Notes under the pieces: model-generated
What the model saw: only the letters and a program-made list of their open reading frames with translations
What the model was told of the DNA's origin: nothing
Databases searched by the model: none
Translations under genes and position numbers: made by a program
Assembly (NCBI RefSeq): GCF_003672135.1
Contig: NC_039517.1
Span: forward strand, 1 to 64,000
Direction of reading: 5' to 3'
DNA from: Ooceraea biroi
Lineage: Eukaryota; Arthropoda; Insecta; Hymenoptera; Formicidae
Length of the DNA stretch: 64,000 bases
In this document: piece by piece, positions 1 to 8,150 of the stretch
Layout: each line of letters starts with the position of its first letter
Numbering within the stretch: the stretch's first letter is position 1

Positions 1-303
1 TCGAGGCAGCCGAGTCCCGGGAACTATCCGGCTGACCCGACGGCCCGACTGCCGGATCGCGCGCTCGATCCCCCCTCCTCGCCATTTGGCGGGTCCGCGG
101 TCGTCGCGTGCCCCCGCGGCTACCGTCGGCGCGGAGGAGGAGGCCGCCGCCGGGTCCAAAATGGCCCTCAGCGAGACCCCCTCCTCAACGTCGACACCAG
201 CACCACCTCTCGAGGCGACTCCCACGCCTCCTCGTCCACGCCCTCCGGCGCCTCCGCGCCGTCTTCCCCCCGTTTCCCCCGAAAAAGAAATAGCTTTATC
301 CAT
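1..303 (-). CDS. 5' part of ORF1 of a second telomeric non-LTR retrotransposon (partial, runs off window)
   Basis: On the minus strand an ATG at 303-301 opens a frame that stays free of stops for about 100 codons to the window edge. It begins MDKAISFSGETGG and continues with an Arg/Gly-rich stretch, then an Ala/Ser-rich one. It sits about 700 bp inside a GC-rich leader that itself abuts telomere repeats. The layout matches the neighbouring complete element (telomere repeats, long leader, ORF1), so I infer that this is ORF1 of another R1-clade-like element in the same orientation. No zinc knuckle or other diagnostic domain is inside the window, and the N-terminus is unlike ORF1 of the neighbour, so it is a different family. 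The plus-strand frames over the same bases are interpreted as shadows. Confidence 0.5.
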   Translation of the reverse strand, partial: MDKAISFSGETGGRRRGGAGGRGRGGVGVASRGGAGVDVEEGVSLRAILDPAAASSSAPTVAAGARDDRGPAKWRGGGIERAIRQSGRRVSRIVPGTRLPR

Positions 304-1015
304 AGCGCATGTTGAAATTCTTCGGGTTCGGCCATCATGGCGTCCCCACCGCAGTGGGGAACCTTCCCCGGTAAATTTTCCCTAATGAAGTGTGGGACAG
401 CCGAGAGGCGGTTTTCGGGTGGCCAACCCTAGTCCCACCGAGAGCCGAAAGAGGGTGGGGTTACCGGTGAAGCCGGCCCCGATACAAAATTTTGGGGCTT
501 TACGTCCGGCGACGACGTGCAGGCCCCGATCCGAACGGGGTCCTACACGGCCCCGACCGGACGGCTCCAGTGCACTCACCACCGCCTGGCAGCCACGCGG
601 TTATGGGGAGACACTGGCCGAGTGCTCCCCCGCTCCCCCGCCCGGCACCGACGCTTCAACCCCCGCATTGGCTCCGATCCTCCGCCCGCCGCCGACGGCG
701 CCCCACCACAGGGCGCCCCCGCCGGGCCGATCGCCAGGGGCAAGCCCCCGGCGGTCGAACCAGCGGGCTCCCACGTTCCGCATTCGCCCCGCGACGTCGG
801 GCGCACTGCCCGACGCCCCGGGGAGAAGAGGCCTGGTACCTGGCCGGCAACGAGCGGCACGGTCGGGGGCCTACTACTCCCCCTTGGCTAGTCTGCGGGG
901 AATATCCACAGCGGGCCGACCGGGGCCCATTCATTCATACACTCATACCGTGACTCGGGTGCCCCCGGGAACGTCAATTCCCGTACCTGCTACACCGTAG
1001 CAGGCCCCTGAGGGG
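304..1015 (-). other. GC-rich 5' leader of the second telomeric element
   Basis: This stretch runs between a telomere array (from 1016) and the ORF1 start at 303. It is very GC-rich and has open frames on both strands, none recognisable. It shares no obvious sequence with the 5' leader of the element at 1121-7803. Its role as a leader is inferred from position and orientation only. Confidence 0.45.
966..1015 (-). other. Three adjacent perfect hairpins at the 5' terminus of the second element
   Basis: Three perfect inverted repeats lie almost end to end directly against the telomere array: a 6-bp stem with a 6-nt loop (966-983), an 8-bp stem with a 3-nt loop (986-1004, arms cctgctac/gtagcagg) and a 4-bp stem with a 3-nt loop (1005-1015, cccc/gggg). 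They would be the first 50 nt of the element RNA. Structured 5' ends, including self-cleaving ribozymes, are known in R2 and related elements, but these simple hairpins do not show the nested pseudoknot of an HDV-like ribozyme. Confidence 0.6.
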
Positions 1016-1120
1016 AACCTAACCTAACCTAACCTAACCTAACCTAACCTAACCTAACCTAACCTAACCTAACCTAACCTAACCTAACCTAACCTAACCT
1101 AACCTAACCTAACCTAACCT
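1016..1120 (-). repeat. Telomeric repeat array (TTAGG)21
   Basis: There are 21 perfect AACCT units on the + strand, i.e. TTAGG on the minus strand, the canonical insect telomere repeat. It separates the 5' end of one retroelement (1015) from the poly(A) tail of the next (1121 on). CCTAA on the + strand places the chromosome end to the left of the window. Confidence 0.95.
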
Positions 1121-1429
1121 TTTTTTTTTTTTTTTTTTTTTTTTTTATATCCCACCAACCAAACCACTCGCAAGGGACCCCGGAACTAAAATGCGCATGA
1201 CATCAGGGCCCCCGCCGGTTCCGCGCACCCGGCTAAAAAGAGCGATATTGTGCGACCTACTCCCCCTGTGAGCCACCCTAGCTCCCAGGAGGTTCAGCCA
1301 TCGCTCCCCCCACCCGGACTGCGCACGTCCATAAGAAGGTCGAGATACCCCATCGAGACCGGGCAACATGGCCCGCCCTAACCAAGACCGTACCAACACC
1401 ACAGGCGGCCATGCTGCTGGGTCGGTGAA

Positions 1430-4400
1430 CTACACCGCGCCCCCTAAGACTGCTGCACGGGCAGCCTCCAGCCGCTGCTCCTCTTCGCGGCCATCCGCCT
1501 CGCGGAGCGTGATGATGGTGGAGATAAGCTCCACCACGCGGCTCCAGTCGTTCCTGCTGGCCAACGCGGTGTTGACCAGACGCCTCTCAGCCTCCAAGGG
1601 GCCAACGTCGTGTAGATCGATGGTGGATCTGTAAGCAGTCCAAGCGGGACATGTTACTACAACGTGGGTAGCGTCCTCGGGAGACTCACGACAATAGGGG
1701 CACTCTGGCCCGTCCCTCCGGCCGATACGGGCCAGGAAGGAGTTGTAGGCGCCATGTCCGGTGAACCATTGCGTCAGGCTGTAATTGACGCGTCCGAATC
1801 GCCGATCGAGCCATCGGTCGATGACTGGAAGGAGCAGACGCCGACACCGTGCCCCAGGATCTGCAGGGGTCATCTCTTGCAGGGATGTCTTCCAGCGCTC
1901 TCGGATCCGGTCCAACACCTGGCGGCGAACTTCAGCCCGAGCCGGCTGCGCGACGGGGGTCACAGCATACTGCTTCCCCTTGACCAATGTCATTTGGTCG
2001 TAGCCCCACGTACGGCCGTCCACGAGGCACTCAATCGGAGGCACGCGGGCCAATATTCCTACCGCGGTGTCCGAGGCTGTCCGATACGCGGATACGACCC
2101 GGGCACACAAACGCCGATGAACGCGAGTCATCAGCGTTTTCACGACGCGTGGCAGACCATGCTGCGCCCACACGGGGGCCGCGTACAACAGGACTGCCAA
2201 AACCGTGTACACGTACAATCGACGTTTGTCCTCGCTGGGCCCACGGAGATTGGGCATCAGTCGGGACAACGCGTTCGCGACCGCGGTTGCCTTTGCGACG
2301 ACGTACTCGGCGTGCGGAACAAAAGTCAGTCTACTGTCCAGCTGGACACCCAAACTTTTCATGACGGGGGTGAACTGCACCACCACGTCGTCTACGGGGA
2401 GCCCGCGCTCCAACAGCAACGGAGCAGGGCCTCCGAAGACCACGGCGGACGTCTTCTGAGGCGCGACCTGCAAACCCAAGCGGCGAATAGCTCCTAAAAT
2501 CCGCGAGACTGCAAAAGTTGCACGCGCGCGTATCTCGCGCTCGTCGCGACCACCCACGAGGATGGTGGTATCATCGGCGAAGCCGGACACGTGACAATCG
2601 GGCGGCAGCGCCGTTCGCAACACCTGGTCGTATGTCACGATCCAGAGAAGCGCGGCTAGGACTGCGCCTTGGGGAACTCCGCATTCGACCCGATGCCGAA
2701 CAACGGAGCCGTCGCCTAACACCGCGTAGACCCACCGGTCGGACAGGTACGAACGGAAAAGCGTCAAGAGGTAGGCGGGCACGCGCCACTCCTCTAGCGC
2801 CGCCATAATAACCGGCCACGGAAGGGTGTTAAACGCGTTCTTTATGTCGAGCGAAATCCCGACACAAAGCCCACCCTCGGCGGTATAAGACCGAACCGTA
2901 TTTACGACGAAGCGAAGTGCGTCACATGTCGACCGATTGACGCAAAAACCATATTGGTGCGGGCTAATTCCGCCGCGATCAGCGACATGCTGCGTGAGGC
3001 GCAGAGCGAGAACTCGCTCAAGAACCTTGCCGGCCTCATCTAATAAGCAGATGGGCCGGTACCCACCGGGATCACCAGCCGGGCGCCCGCTCTTTTGCAG
3101 CAAGACCAGTTTGGCCTGCTTCCAGCGAGCGGGGAAAACACCCGCGGCAATGCACCGATTCAAGGTCGGAAGAATCGCGTCAGGAACCGAACGAATTAAA
3201 TGCCGCCAAATTAACCCAGGGATACCGTCCGGGCCAGGAGCGGTAGGACGTGTACCGACCCTGGTGAGACACCTCGCGACCTCCGCTGCGGTGATCTCAT
3301 GTGACGCGTCACCCGGCTCCGACCGAGGCCGTGCCAAAGGGTCTTCGGCGACACGCGGGACTAAAGCACCCGACGCGGGGGGAAATAACGCGGCAATAAC
3401 GCGGCGCGCGTCAGGCGGCGACATGAGCGCGAGGGGTGCGGGCCCGCTCGAACTCCGCAATTTCTTTAGTACAACGCGATAGGGCCGGCCCCAAGGATCC
3501 GTATCCACCTGCGCGAGCAACTCCGCCCAGGCGCGCTCCTGGGCGCGGACGATCAGTTGCTTATACGACTGGCGCGCGGCAACGTACGCCGCACGCGCCA
3601 ATGCTACCCGCGCGGCGTTCCCACCCCGACGAGCACGCGTATACCGGCGACGGGCGGCGTTGGCCGCCGAGCGAGCTGCGGAGAGATCCCCGTCCCACCA
3701 ATAGACACCACGGCGACCCGGGGCACCGCGGACACGAGGCATGACTACGTCGCACAGATCCGTGACTTTCGCCACCAGATCCGACGCCTGAACGCCGACA
3801 GGCACATCGTCATCCCCAGCACCCGCAGACCACGCCGCAAATGCCATCATGGTGTCGAGTTTCTCACGGTCCAGCTTTTTGAGGGCCCAGCGGATGTCCC
3901 GAACAACTATATCGCGCTCCCGGCGAGCGGTAGGCCTGTCGACGCGGAAAAGGATCATCCGGTGATCCGAAAGGGACTCGTCCTCCAACACCCGCCAACG
4001 GGACAGGAATGGAAGAAGGGCGGAAGTGCCCCACGTCAGGTCGACGATCGAACGACCCTGATACCGGTCTACGGTGGGGGTATCACCCCGGTTGAGGAGG
4101 TGAAGCGACAAAGATGCCGCCCACTCGCTCAGACTCTCACCGCGAGCTGAAGTATGCGTGTCGCCCCACTCTGTGGAGCGCGCATTAAAATCGCCGGCCA
4201 CGAGGAGCTTACGGTGCGAGGACACGCGCACGACGTCCCCGAGCAACGACAAGAACCGCTCGAATTCGCGCAAGGGCCTGTTGGGTGAAAAATAACACCC
4301 GACAAGCAAGAGGTCATCGACCTCCGCCGCCACAAAACCGTTTCCCCTATTTCGCGGCGTCCAGGAGCACGCAACCGACTCGGACGAGCGCAAAAACAAC

Positions 4401-4558
4401 GCGCACGTGTCATCGAGGCTGGTGACCCACGTCCCGGCCCCAGCCGCCCGATACGGTTCCGCGAACAGAGCGATGGGAACTCCGCGTTCCGCCATCGTTT
4501 GAAAGGCCAGATCTTGGGCCGCGCGTGAATGATTGCAGTTAACCTGCAGAATGTCCAT
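1430..4558 (-). CDS. Retrotransposon ORF2: APE-type endonuclease, reverse transcriptase, C-terminal CCHC
   Basis: The 1042-residue ORF2 carries out target nicking and target-primed reverse transcription. The N-terminal 210 residues form an apurinic-type endonuclease: Glu34 in LFAEP, GDFNA at 122-126 and SDHR at 197-200. The reverse transcriptase covers roughly 480-780, with YRPICLL near 500, SLDIKNAFN near 569, GVPQGAVL near 628 and the catalytic FADD at 660-663. Near the C-terminus is a CX2CX8HX4C knuckle (CPYCRESPEDATHVVVTC), typical of the R1 clade. The start ATG is preceded directly by an in-frame TAA, which fixes the start. No stop or frameshift is seen. It overlaps ORF1 by about 430 bp in another frame. 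Confidence 0.93.
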   Translation of the reverse strand: MDILQVNCNHSRAAQDLAFQTMAERGVPIALFAEPYRAAGAGTWVTSLDDTCALFLRSSESVACSWTPRNRGNGFVAAEVDDLLLVGCYFSPNRPLREFERFLSLLGDVVRVSSHRKLLVAGDFNARSTEWGDTHTSARGESLSEWAASLSLHLLNRGDTPTVDRYQGRSIVDLTWGTSALLPFLSRWRVLEDESLSDHRMILFRVDRPTARRERDIVVRDIRWALKKLDREKLDTMMAFAAWSAGAGDDDVPVGVQASDLVAKVTDLCDVVMPRVRGAPGRRGVYWWDGDLSAARSAANAARRRYTRARRGGNAARVALARAAYVAARQSYKQLIVRAQERAWAELLAQVDTDPWGRPYRVVLKKLRSSSGPAPLALMSPPDARRVIAALFPPASGALVPRVAEDPLARPRSEPGDASHEITAAEVARCLTRVGTRPTAPGPDGIPGLIWRHLIRSVPDAILPTLNRCIAAGVFPARWKQAKLVLLQKSGRPAGDPGGYRPICLLDEAGKVLERVLALRLTQHVADRGGISPHQYGFCVNRSTCDALRFVVNTVRSYTAEGGLCVGISLDIKNAFNTLPWPVIMAALEEWRVPAYLLTLFRSYLSDRWVYAVLGDGSVVRHRVECGVPQGAVLAALLWIVTYDQVLRTALPPDCHVSGFADDTTILVGGRDEREIRARATFAVSRILGAIRRLGLQVAPQKTSAVVFGGPAPLLLERGLPVDDVVVQFTPVMKSLGVQLDSRLTFVPHAEYVVAKATAVANALSRLMPNLRGPSEDKRRLYVYTVLAVLLYAAPVWAQHGLPRVVKTLMTRVHRRLCARVVSAYRTASDTAVGILARVPPIECLVDGRTWGYDQMTLVKGKQYAVTPVAQPARAEVRRQVLDRIRERWKTSLQEMTPADPGARCRRLLLPVIDRWLDRRFGRVNYSLTQWFTGHGAYNSFLARIGRRDGPECPYCRESPEDATHVVVTCPAWTAYRSTIDLHDVGPLEAERRLVNTALASRNDWSRVVELISTIITLREADGREEEQRLEAARAAVLGGAV

Positions 4559-6579
4559 TTAGCGGGCTGGACGGGAACCGGCAGGCGGGGCAGCTCTCCG
4601 ACCCCCCCTCGCGCGTCGGCCACGACTGGCTGACACTGCGCGCTACCGACGCGATGCTCCGCGGGCAATCCGGCTTCGCGGCAAAGGATGCAACTCGGTG
4701 TTGCAGCTTTGCAATCCGTGGCTCTATGACCCGGCTGACTACACCTAAAGCACACGGCCGTGCGATCGGGCCGTGTGCAGCCCCGCGCAACGTGGCCGAC
4801 CTCCAGACAATGAAAGCAGCGTAACGGCTTTGCCCTCATTAGTTCTGCGCGCACGAGCATCCAACCAAGGCGCACCTTGCCCTGGTTGGACACCTTAATC
4901 GCAGCCGCCAACGGGCACTGCGCCCACACGATTCCGAGACCGTTGCGCAGTGGCTTGATGACACCCACGCGAACTTCATCTACCGGACACTCGCCGATCT
5001 GCGCAATAACATTCGCGACCTCCCCTGACGTCACCGATTCGTCCAACCCAACGAATCGGAGTTCGGCCATCTTGACGGGGCGACGGACGCTGGCGCCGTC
5101 CCGCAGCATCTCACGGAGATGTCCAGCCAACGCGTCGGCCTTCGTTTTATTTTCCGGGCCGCCTACCTCTATTAATAGCGCGCCGGTATTGGTATACCGC
5201 ACTCGCGTCTTGTCCAGACCGATGTCTGGCATCTGCGCCTTGGCCTTCGTCAACGTTTCGGCGTACGAAGGCCCATGGTCCGCGCGCGTGACCGTAACCA
5301 CGGAGGTACGCGGGGGGCGACGACGATCGCGGGAGGCACGTTGCGGCGCGGCCGGAGGGGCCTGCTGCCACGGCCGGTGGGGATCGACGGGTCCCCGAAC
5401 GGACGCGGGCGGGTGCGGCTGACTCGCTGGGCGGCGAGCAGCCCCCGCATACGTGGGGGGCAGATCATAACGATGATCATAATCGTCAGGTCGCGGGGCT
5501 CCCTCACGGACGGGAGGAGGCCGTACACGAGGCGCAGACAGCACGGGATACGCGCGATCGTACGCTACACTAGTACCCGAAGCCGGGTCATCGTACGCGT
5601 AGTATGGATCAGCCGCGTATCTAGCGGACGGATCCACATTATACGAATCGCGGTAACGACCGCGCGACACACTTCTGGACGCCTGTCGACGTCCGCGACT
5701 AACGCTGCGCGACGCACTACGATTGCGCGGGCCCAATACACCCTGTTGACGCAACGCCGCCATAACCGTTTGGACAACGGTGTCCGTGACGGTCTGGACA
5801 TCGATAGGGGGAGTCGCTTGCTCAACGCGAGCAGGGCGACTATCGTCGCGCGCACGGGCCGGTGGGTCCGGTCGTACTATAGTAACGCGGGGGCCAGGCT
5901 CATTGGCAGTGATACGCGGCTGTGGCCTCATCGGAGGAGCCACGGGCGTCGGCGGCGGCATAGCCACCTTCGCCATCGCCTCGTCATACGCACGGCGCAG
6001 ACCAGCGTTCGACTCGCGGAGAGCGGTAACTTCGCGCTGCATGGAGGTCGCTGAGCGTCGCAGCTGCTCGACCTCCTCAGGACTATCGCGGGTCGCCAGG
6101 ATGAAGGTGGCTTCCTTAATCCGTTTGAGCAGGGTTTTCATATCCCCGCTCAATTTACCCTGCATCTTCCCGCTCTTTTTGCGGATGTCATCAATCATTG
6201 TGGCGTACTCGGTAATACGCGCACAAATGTCAACGGAGGAGGTGTGCTCGTCACAAGGACGGGCACATACATCCTCGTCAGAGTCCCCGTCAGATAGGCG
6301 ATTAGCCGCCTTACGCTTTTTATTGTGCTTACGCGAAGCACGTGAAGTGCTGGACACCTGGGACAAGCGGGAACAAACCGACATGTCATCGTCGTCCGGG
6401 TAGGCGGCGACATCCGTCAAGTCGATCGCAGCGCCCAGCTGTTGATCGGAAGAGGGCCCCGAGGAGGGGCCACACTCCGGGGCACCCTCAGGGGTGCTAG
6501 TAGGGACCTCTGCCGGAGGCATGCCGGAAAAAGGGCTCTCCGGCGGAAGAGGCTCGTCTACCAAATAGCTGTTGTCCAT
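4129..6579 (-). CDS. Retrotransposon ORF1: Gag-like nucleic-acid-binding protein with zinc knuckles
   Basis: An 816-residue frame starting MDNSYLVDEP; an ATG 33 nt further upstream exists, but this one lies in better context with an acidic N-terminus. A charged and coiled-coil-like region follows, then an Arg/Ser and Pro-rich middle. Near residues 580-650 come the R1-type zinc knuckles CFHCLEVGHVARGC and CFRCSQPGHRATDC, then a third, looser CILC...H...C. The protein is expected to package element RNA. After the knuckles the frame continues for about 140 codons over the start of ORF2; this Arg/Cys-rich tail looks like out-of-frame ORF2. A neighbouring frame ends at 4539, just past the ORF2 start, so the natural ORF1 end may involve a frameshift or a small indel in this copy. 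Confidence 0.85.
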   Translation of the reverse strand: MDNSYLVDEPLPPESPFSGMPPAEVPTSTPEGAPECGPSSGPSSDQQLGAAIDLTDVAAYPDDDDMSVCSRLSQVSSTSRASRKHNKKRKAANRLSDGDSDEDVCARPCDEHTSSVDICARITEYATMIDDIRKKSGKMQGKLSGDMKTLLKRIKEATFILATRDSPEEVEQLRRSATSMQREVTALRESNAGLRRAYDEAMAKVAMPPPTPVAPPMRPQPRITANEPGPRVTIVRPDPPARARDDSRPARVEQATPPIDVQTVTDTVVQTVMAALRQQGVLGPRNRSASRSVSRGRRQASRSVSRGRYRDSYNVDPSARYAADPYYAYDDPASGTSVAYDRAYPVLSAPRVRPPPVREGAPRPDDYDHRYDLPPTYAGAARRPASQPHPPASVRGPVDPHRPWQQAPPAAPQRASRDRRRPPRTSVVTVTRADHGPSYAETLTKAKAQMPDIGLDKTRVRYTNTGALLIEVGGPENKTKADALAGHLREMLRDGASVRRPVKMAELRFVGLDESVTSGEVANVIAQIGECPVDEVRVGVIKPLRNGLGIVWAQCPLAAAIKVSNQGKVRLGWMLVRAELMRAKPLRCFHCLEVGHVARGCTRPDRTAVCFRCSQPGHRATDCKAATPSCILCREAGLPAEHRVGSAQCQPVVADARGGVGELPRLPVPVQPAKWTFCRLTAIIHARPKIWPFKRWRNAEFPSLCSRNRIGRLGPGRGSPASMTRARCFCARPSRLRAPGRREIGETVLWRRRSMTSCLSGVIFHPTGPCANSSGSCRCSGTSCACPRTVSSSWPAILMRAPQSGATRILQLAVRV

Positions 6580-6637
6580 TGCAGACGTGCAATGGACGCA
6601 CCGCGCGGTCAAAGAGCCAAAAACACAAAAATAACTA

Positions 6638-6661
6638 GGCCTAGGGGAAAATCCCTAGGCC
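6638..6661 (-). other. Perfect 9-bp hairpin just upstream of ORF1
   Basis: The arms ggcctaggg (6638-6646) and ccctaggcc (6653-6661) flank a 6-nt loop, about 60 nt before the ORF1 ATG in the leader. A weaker relative (aggg...ccct) lies near 6858-6875. A role in translation or packaging is possible but only inferred. Confidence 0.5.
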
Positions 6662-7143
6662 CCAAAAACTAAACCACCACGAAATTCCAAACAGTACTAC
6701 TGAAGGGATATCTATTCTACTATAGGGTTTAGCAGAAAAACCCAAAAAACCCAACACGTAAAAATAAATAGTCTCCCAACCGTGGAGAATACCGAACACA
6801 CCGATAAACCCGCCAAATATAACGAAAAACCGTCCAAGACCAAAGAGACACTAATTTAGGGGAATAACCCTAGACCCGAGAACGAGTTTGTCCAACTTAC
6901 CGAAGTGGGGGAACGCGCCCTAAAGCTGAGCCTCAAAATGGCGACTGCACTGCACGGCTCCGCGCCAACTAACCTCGCTAACCACGAATCTGGACAAAAT
7001 GCTCCGCACACCTCGCACACGCGAAAACGCGGCACGGCAAGCACCGAGCACTGCCCGCAAACCTCCCGCAAACCGAACAGGCACGACAAAACCGTCCAAA
7101 CGCCGTAATAAACGTTTAAAATACTCGGGGTGGTCGAACACCG

Positions 7144-7690
7144 CGACCTGTCACTCGGCACAGCACTCTGCAGTCCTCTGGGCTTCCTGGAATGTCCTCG
7201 AGCTCGCGGGCGAGCTCGGATTCCTCAGGAAGGGTGGCCGATGACTCCTCGCACGTACCAACCAAAAATAAAACCGAGAACTCGAACGAACGGACAAGCG
7301 GGCTAACCTCGCGACGGCGAACCCGACCGCGCCACAAGGACGGATGTATAACGCAACGAAAATACCGTGCACACCCCGCACACGCAAGAGAACGTCAAAA
7401 TATCTCGAATACGCGACACAAGCACGAAAGGCGACCCGCACGCGCACCGCGCAAAGGCAAAATACACTAAACGACCGACCTGTCACTCGGCACCACACGC
7501 TACGATCCTCCGGGCTTCCTGGAATGTCCTCGAGCCCGCAAAAGGGCTCGGTTTCTTCAGGAAGGGTTGCCGAAGACTCCTCGCACACGCGAAGCACAAA
7601 ATAGCACGCGAAAGCACGAAAAATCGAACGAACAGTTAGGCGGCTAACCACTTTGTGGCGAACACGGCCGCGCCGAAGCGGCGAACATGT
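7144..7690 (-). repeat. Tandemly duplicated ~332-bp unit in the element's 5' leader
   Basis: The segment beginning cgacctgtcactcggca at 7144 recurs at 7476, a period of 332 bp. The best-conserved part of each copy contains a long hairpin (7183-7232 and 7515-7564). Tandem 5' leader units are common in non-LTR elements and often act as promoter monomers; that role is inferred here. Confidence 0.8.
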
Positions 7691-7774
7691 AACGCAAATA
7701 AATTGACGCGTACCCCGTAACCAATTAACACAAACTCCAATAACCGACACTAACCTAATACCCCACCAAACCAT
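7151..7774 (-). CDS. Candidate extra ORF in the 5' leader of the telomeric element
   Basis: An ATG at 7774, about 30 bp inside the 5' end of the element, opens a 207-codon frame without similarity I recognise. It contains the peptide CEESSATLPEE followed by LEDIPGSPED from the second leader repeat. The same peptide is encoded by the first repeat in a different frame, because the 332-bp period is not a multiple of three. Between the two copies, five of the codon changes in this block are third-position synonymous. That suggests past or present coding, although hairpin constraint also acts here. It could be a spurious frame. Confidence 0.25.
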   Translation of the reverse strand: MVWWGIRLVSVIGVCVNWLRGTRQFICVTCSPLRRGRVRHKVVSRLTVRSIFRAFACYFVLRVCEESSATLPEETEPFCGLEDIPGSPEDRSVWCRVTGRSFSVFCLCAVRVRVAFRACVAYSRYFDVLLRVRGVHGIFVALYIRPCGAVGFAVARLARLSVRSSSRFYFWLVRARSHRPPFLRNPSSPASSRTFQEAQRTAECCAE

Positions 7775-7803
7775 AAAACAAACTCAATAAAAACCTAAAA
7801 CAT

Positions 7804-7943
7804 ACCTAACCTAACCAACCTAACCTAACCTAAAACCTAACCTAACCTAACCTAACCTAACCTAACCTAACCTAACCTAACCTAACCTAACCTAACCTAA
7901 CCTAACCTAACCTAACCTAACCTAACCTAACCTAACCTAACCT
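7804..7943 (-). repeat. Telomeric repeat array (TTAGG)n, slightly degenerate at the element junction
   Basis: AACCT units on the + strand run to 7943, with irregular units at about 7816 and 7832 next to the 5' end of the retroelement. This is the proximal flank of the insertion; chromosome-specific sequence begins at 7944. Confidence 0.93.
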
Positions 7944-8150
7944 GGAAGTCTCCGTGCCCTGACAGTTAGTTAATTAATTAATTATTTAATCAGATAGTTA
8001 ATTAATCAGTTAGGACTGTCGTCCCGACGCCATCCAAGTTAGGACTGTGAATGCCCAAAGGTTAGGACTGTCTTCGTGGTACCTGAAATCAAATCATTAG
8101 TTAGGCCTGGTTGCGTTAGGACAACAACAACAACAACAACAACAAAATTA
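7944..8150. other. Telomere-proximal junction sequence with gttaggactgt repeats
   Basis: Directly inside the last telomere unit are AATTAATT-rich sequence, three dispersed copies of gttaggactgt (about 8011, 8039 and 8061) and a (CAA)n run near 8129-8146. There is no coding potential. Confidence 0.6.

Larger units (their letters stand above)
1121..7803 (-). mobile_element. Telomere-inserted R1-clade non-LTR retrotransposon (TRAS/SART-like), near complete
   Basis: The element is read on the minus strand. It has a 5' leader (about 7803-6580), ORF1 (6579-4129), ORF2 (4558-1430), a 3' untranslated region of about 280 bp (1429-1147) and a 26-nt poly(A) tail (T-run 1146-1121). Both ends lie in TTAGG arrays, so it is inserted in telomeric DNA, as known for the TRAS and SART families of the R1 clade. 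The sense strand is the TTAGG strand, so the 3' end points to the chromosome end. Both ORFs are long and uninterrupted, which suggests recent insertion. I cannot tell TRAS from SART by eye; a new family is possible. Confidence 0.9.

Noticed and set aside
86..1000. Several overlapping + strand frames (up to 202 codons) in the GC-rich left end
   Set aside because: High GC removes stops on both strands. None has domain similarity, and the minus-strand ORF1 start fits the element layout better.
1664..4150. Long + strand frames inside the retroelement
   Set aside because: They are antisense shadows of ORF2, which has complete endonuclease and RT motifs.
5275..6054. 259-codon + strand frame
   Set aside because: Antisense shadow of the Arg-rich middle of ORF1.
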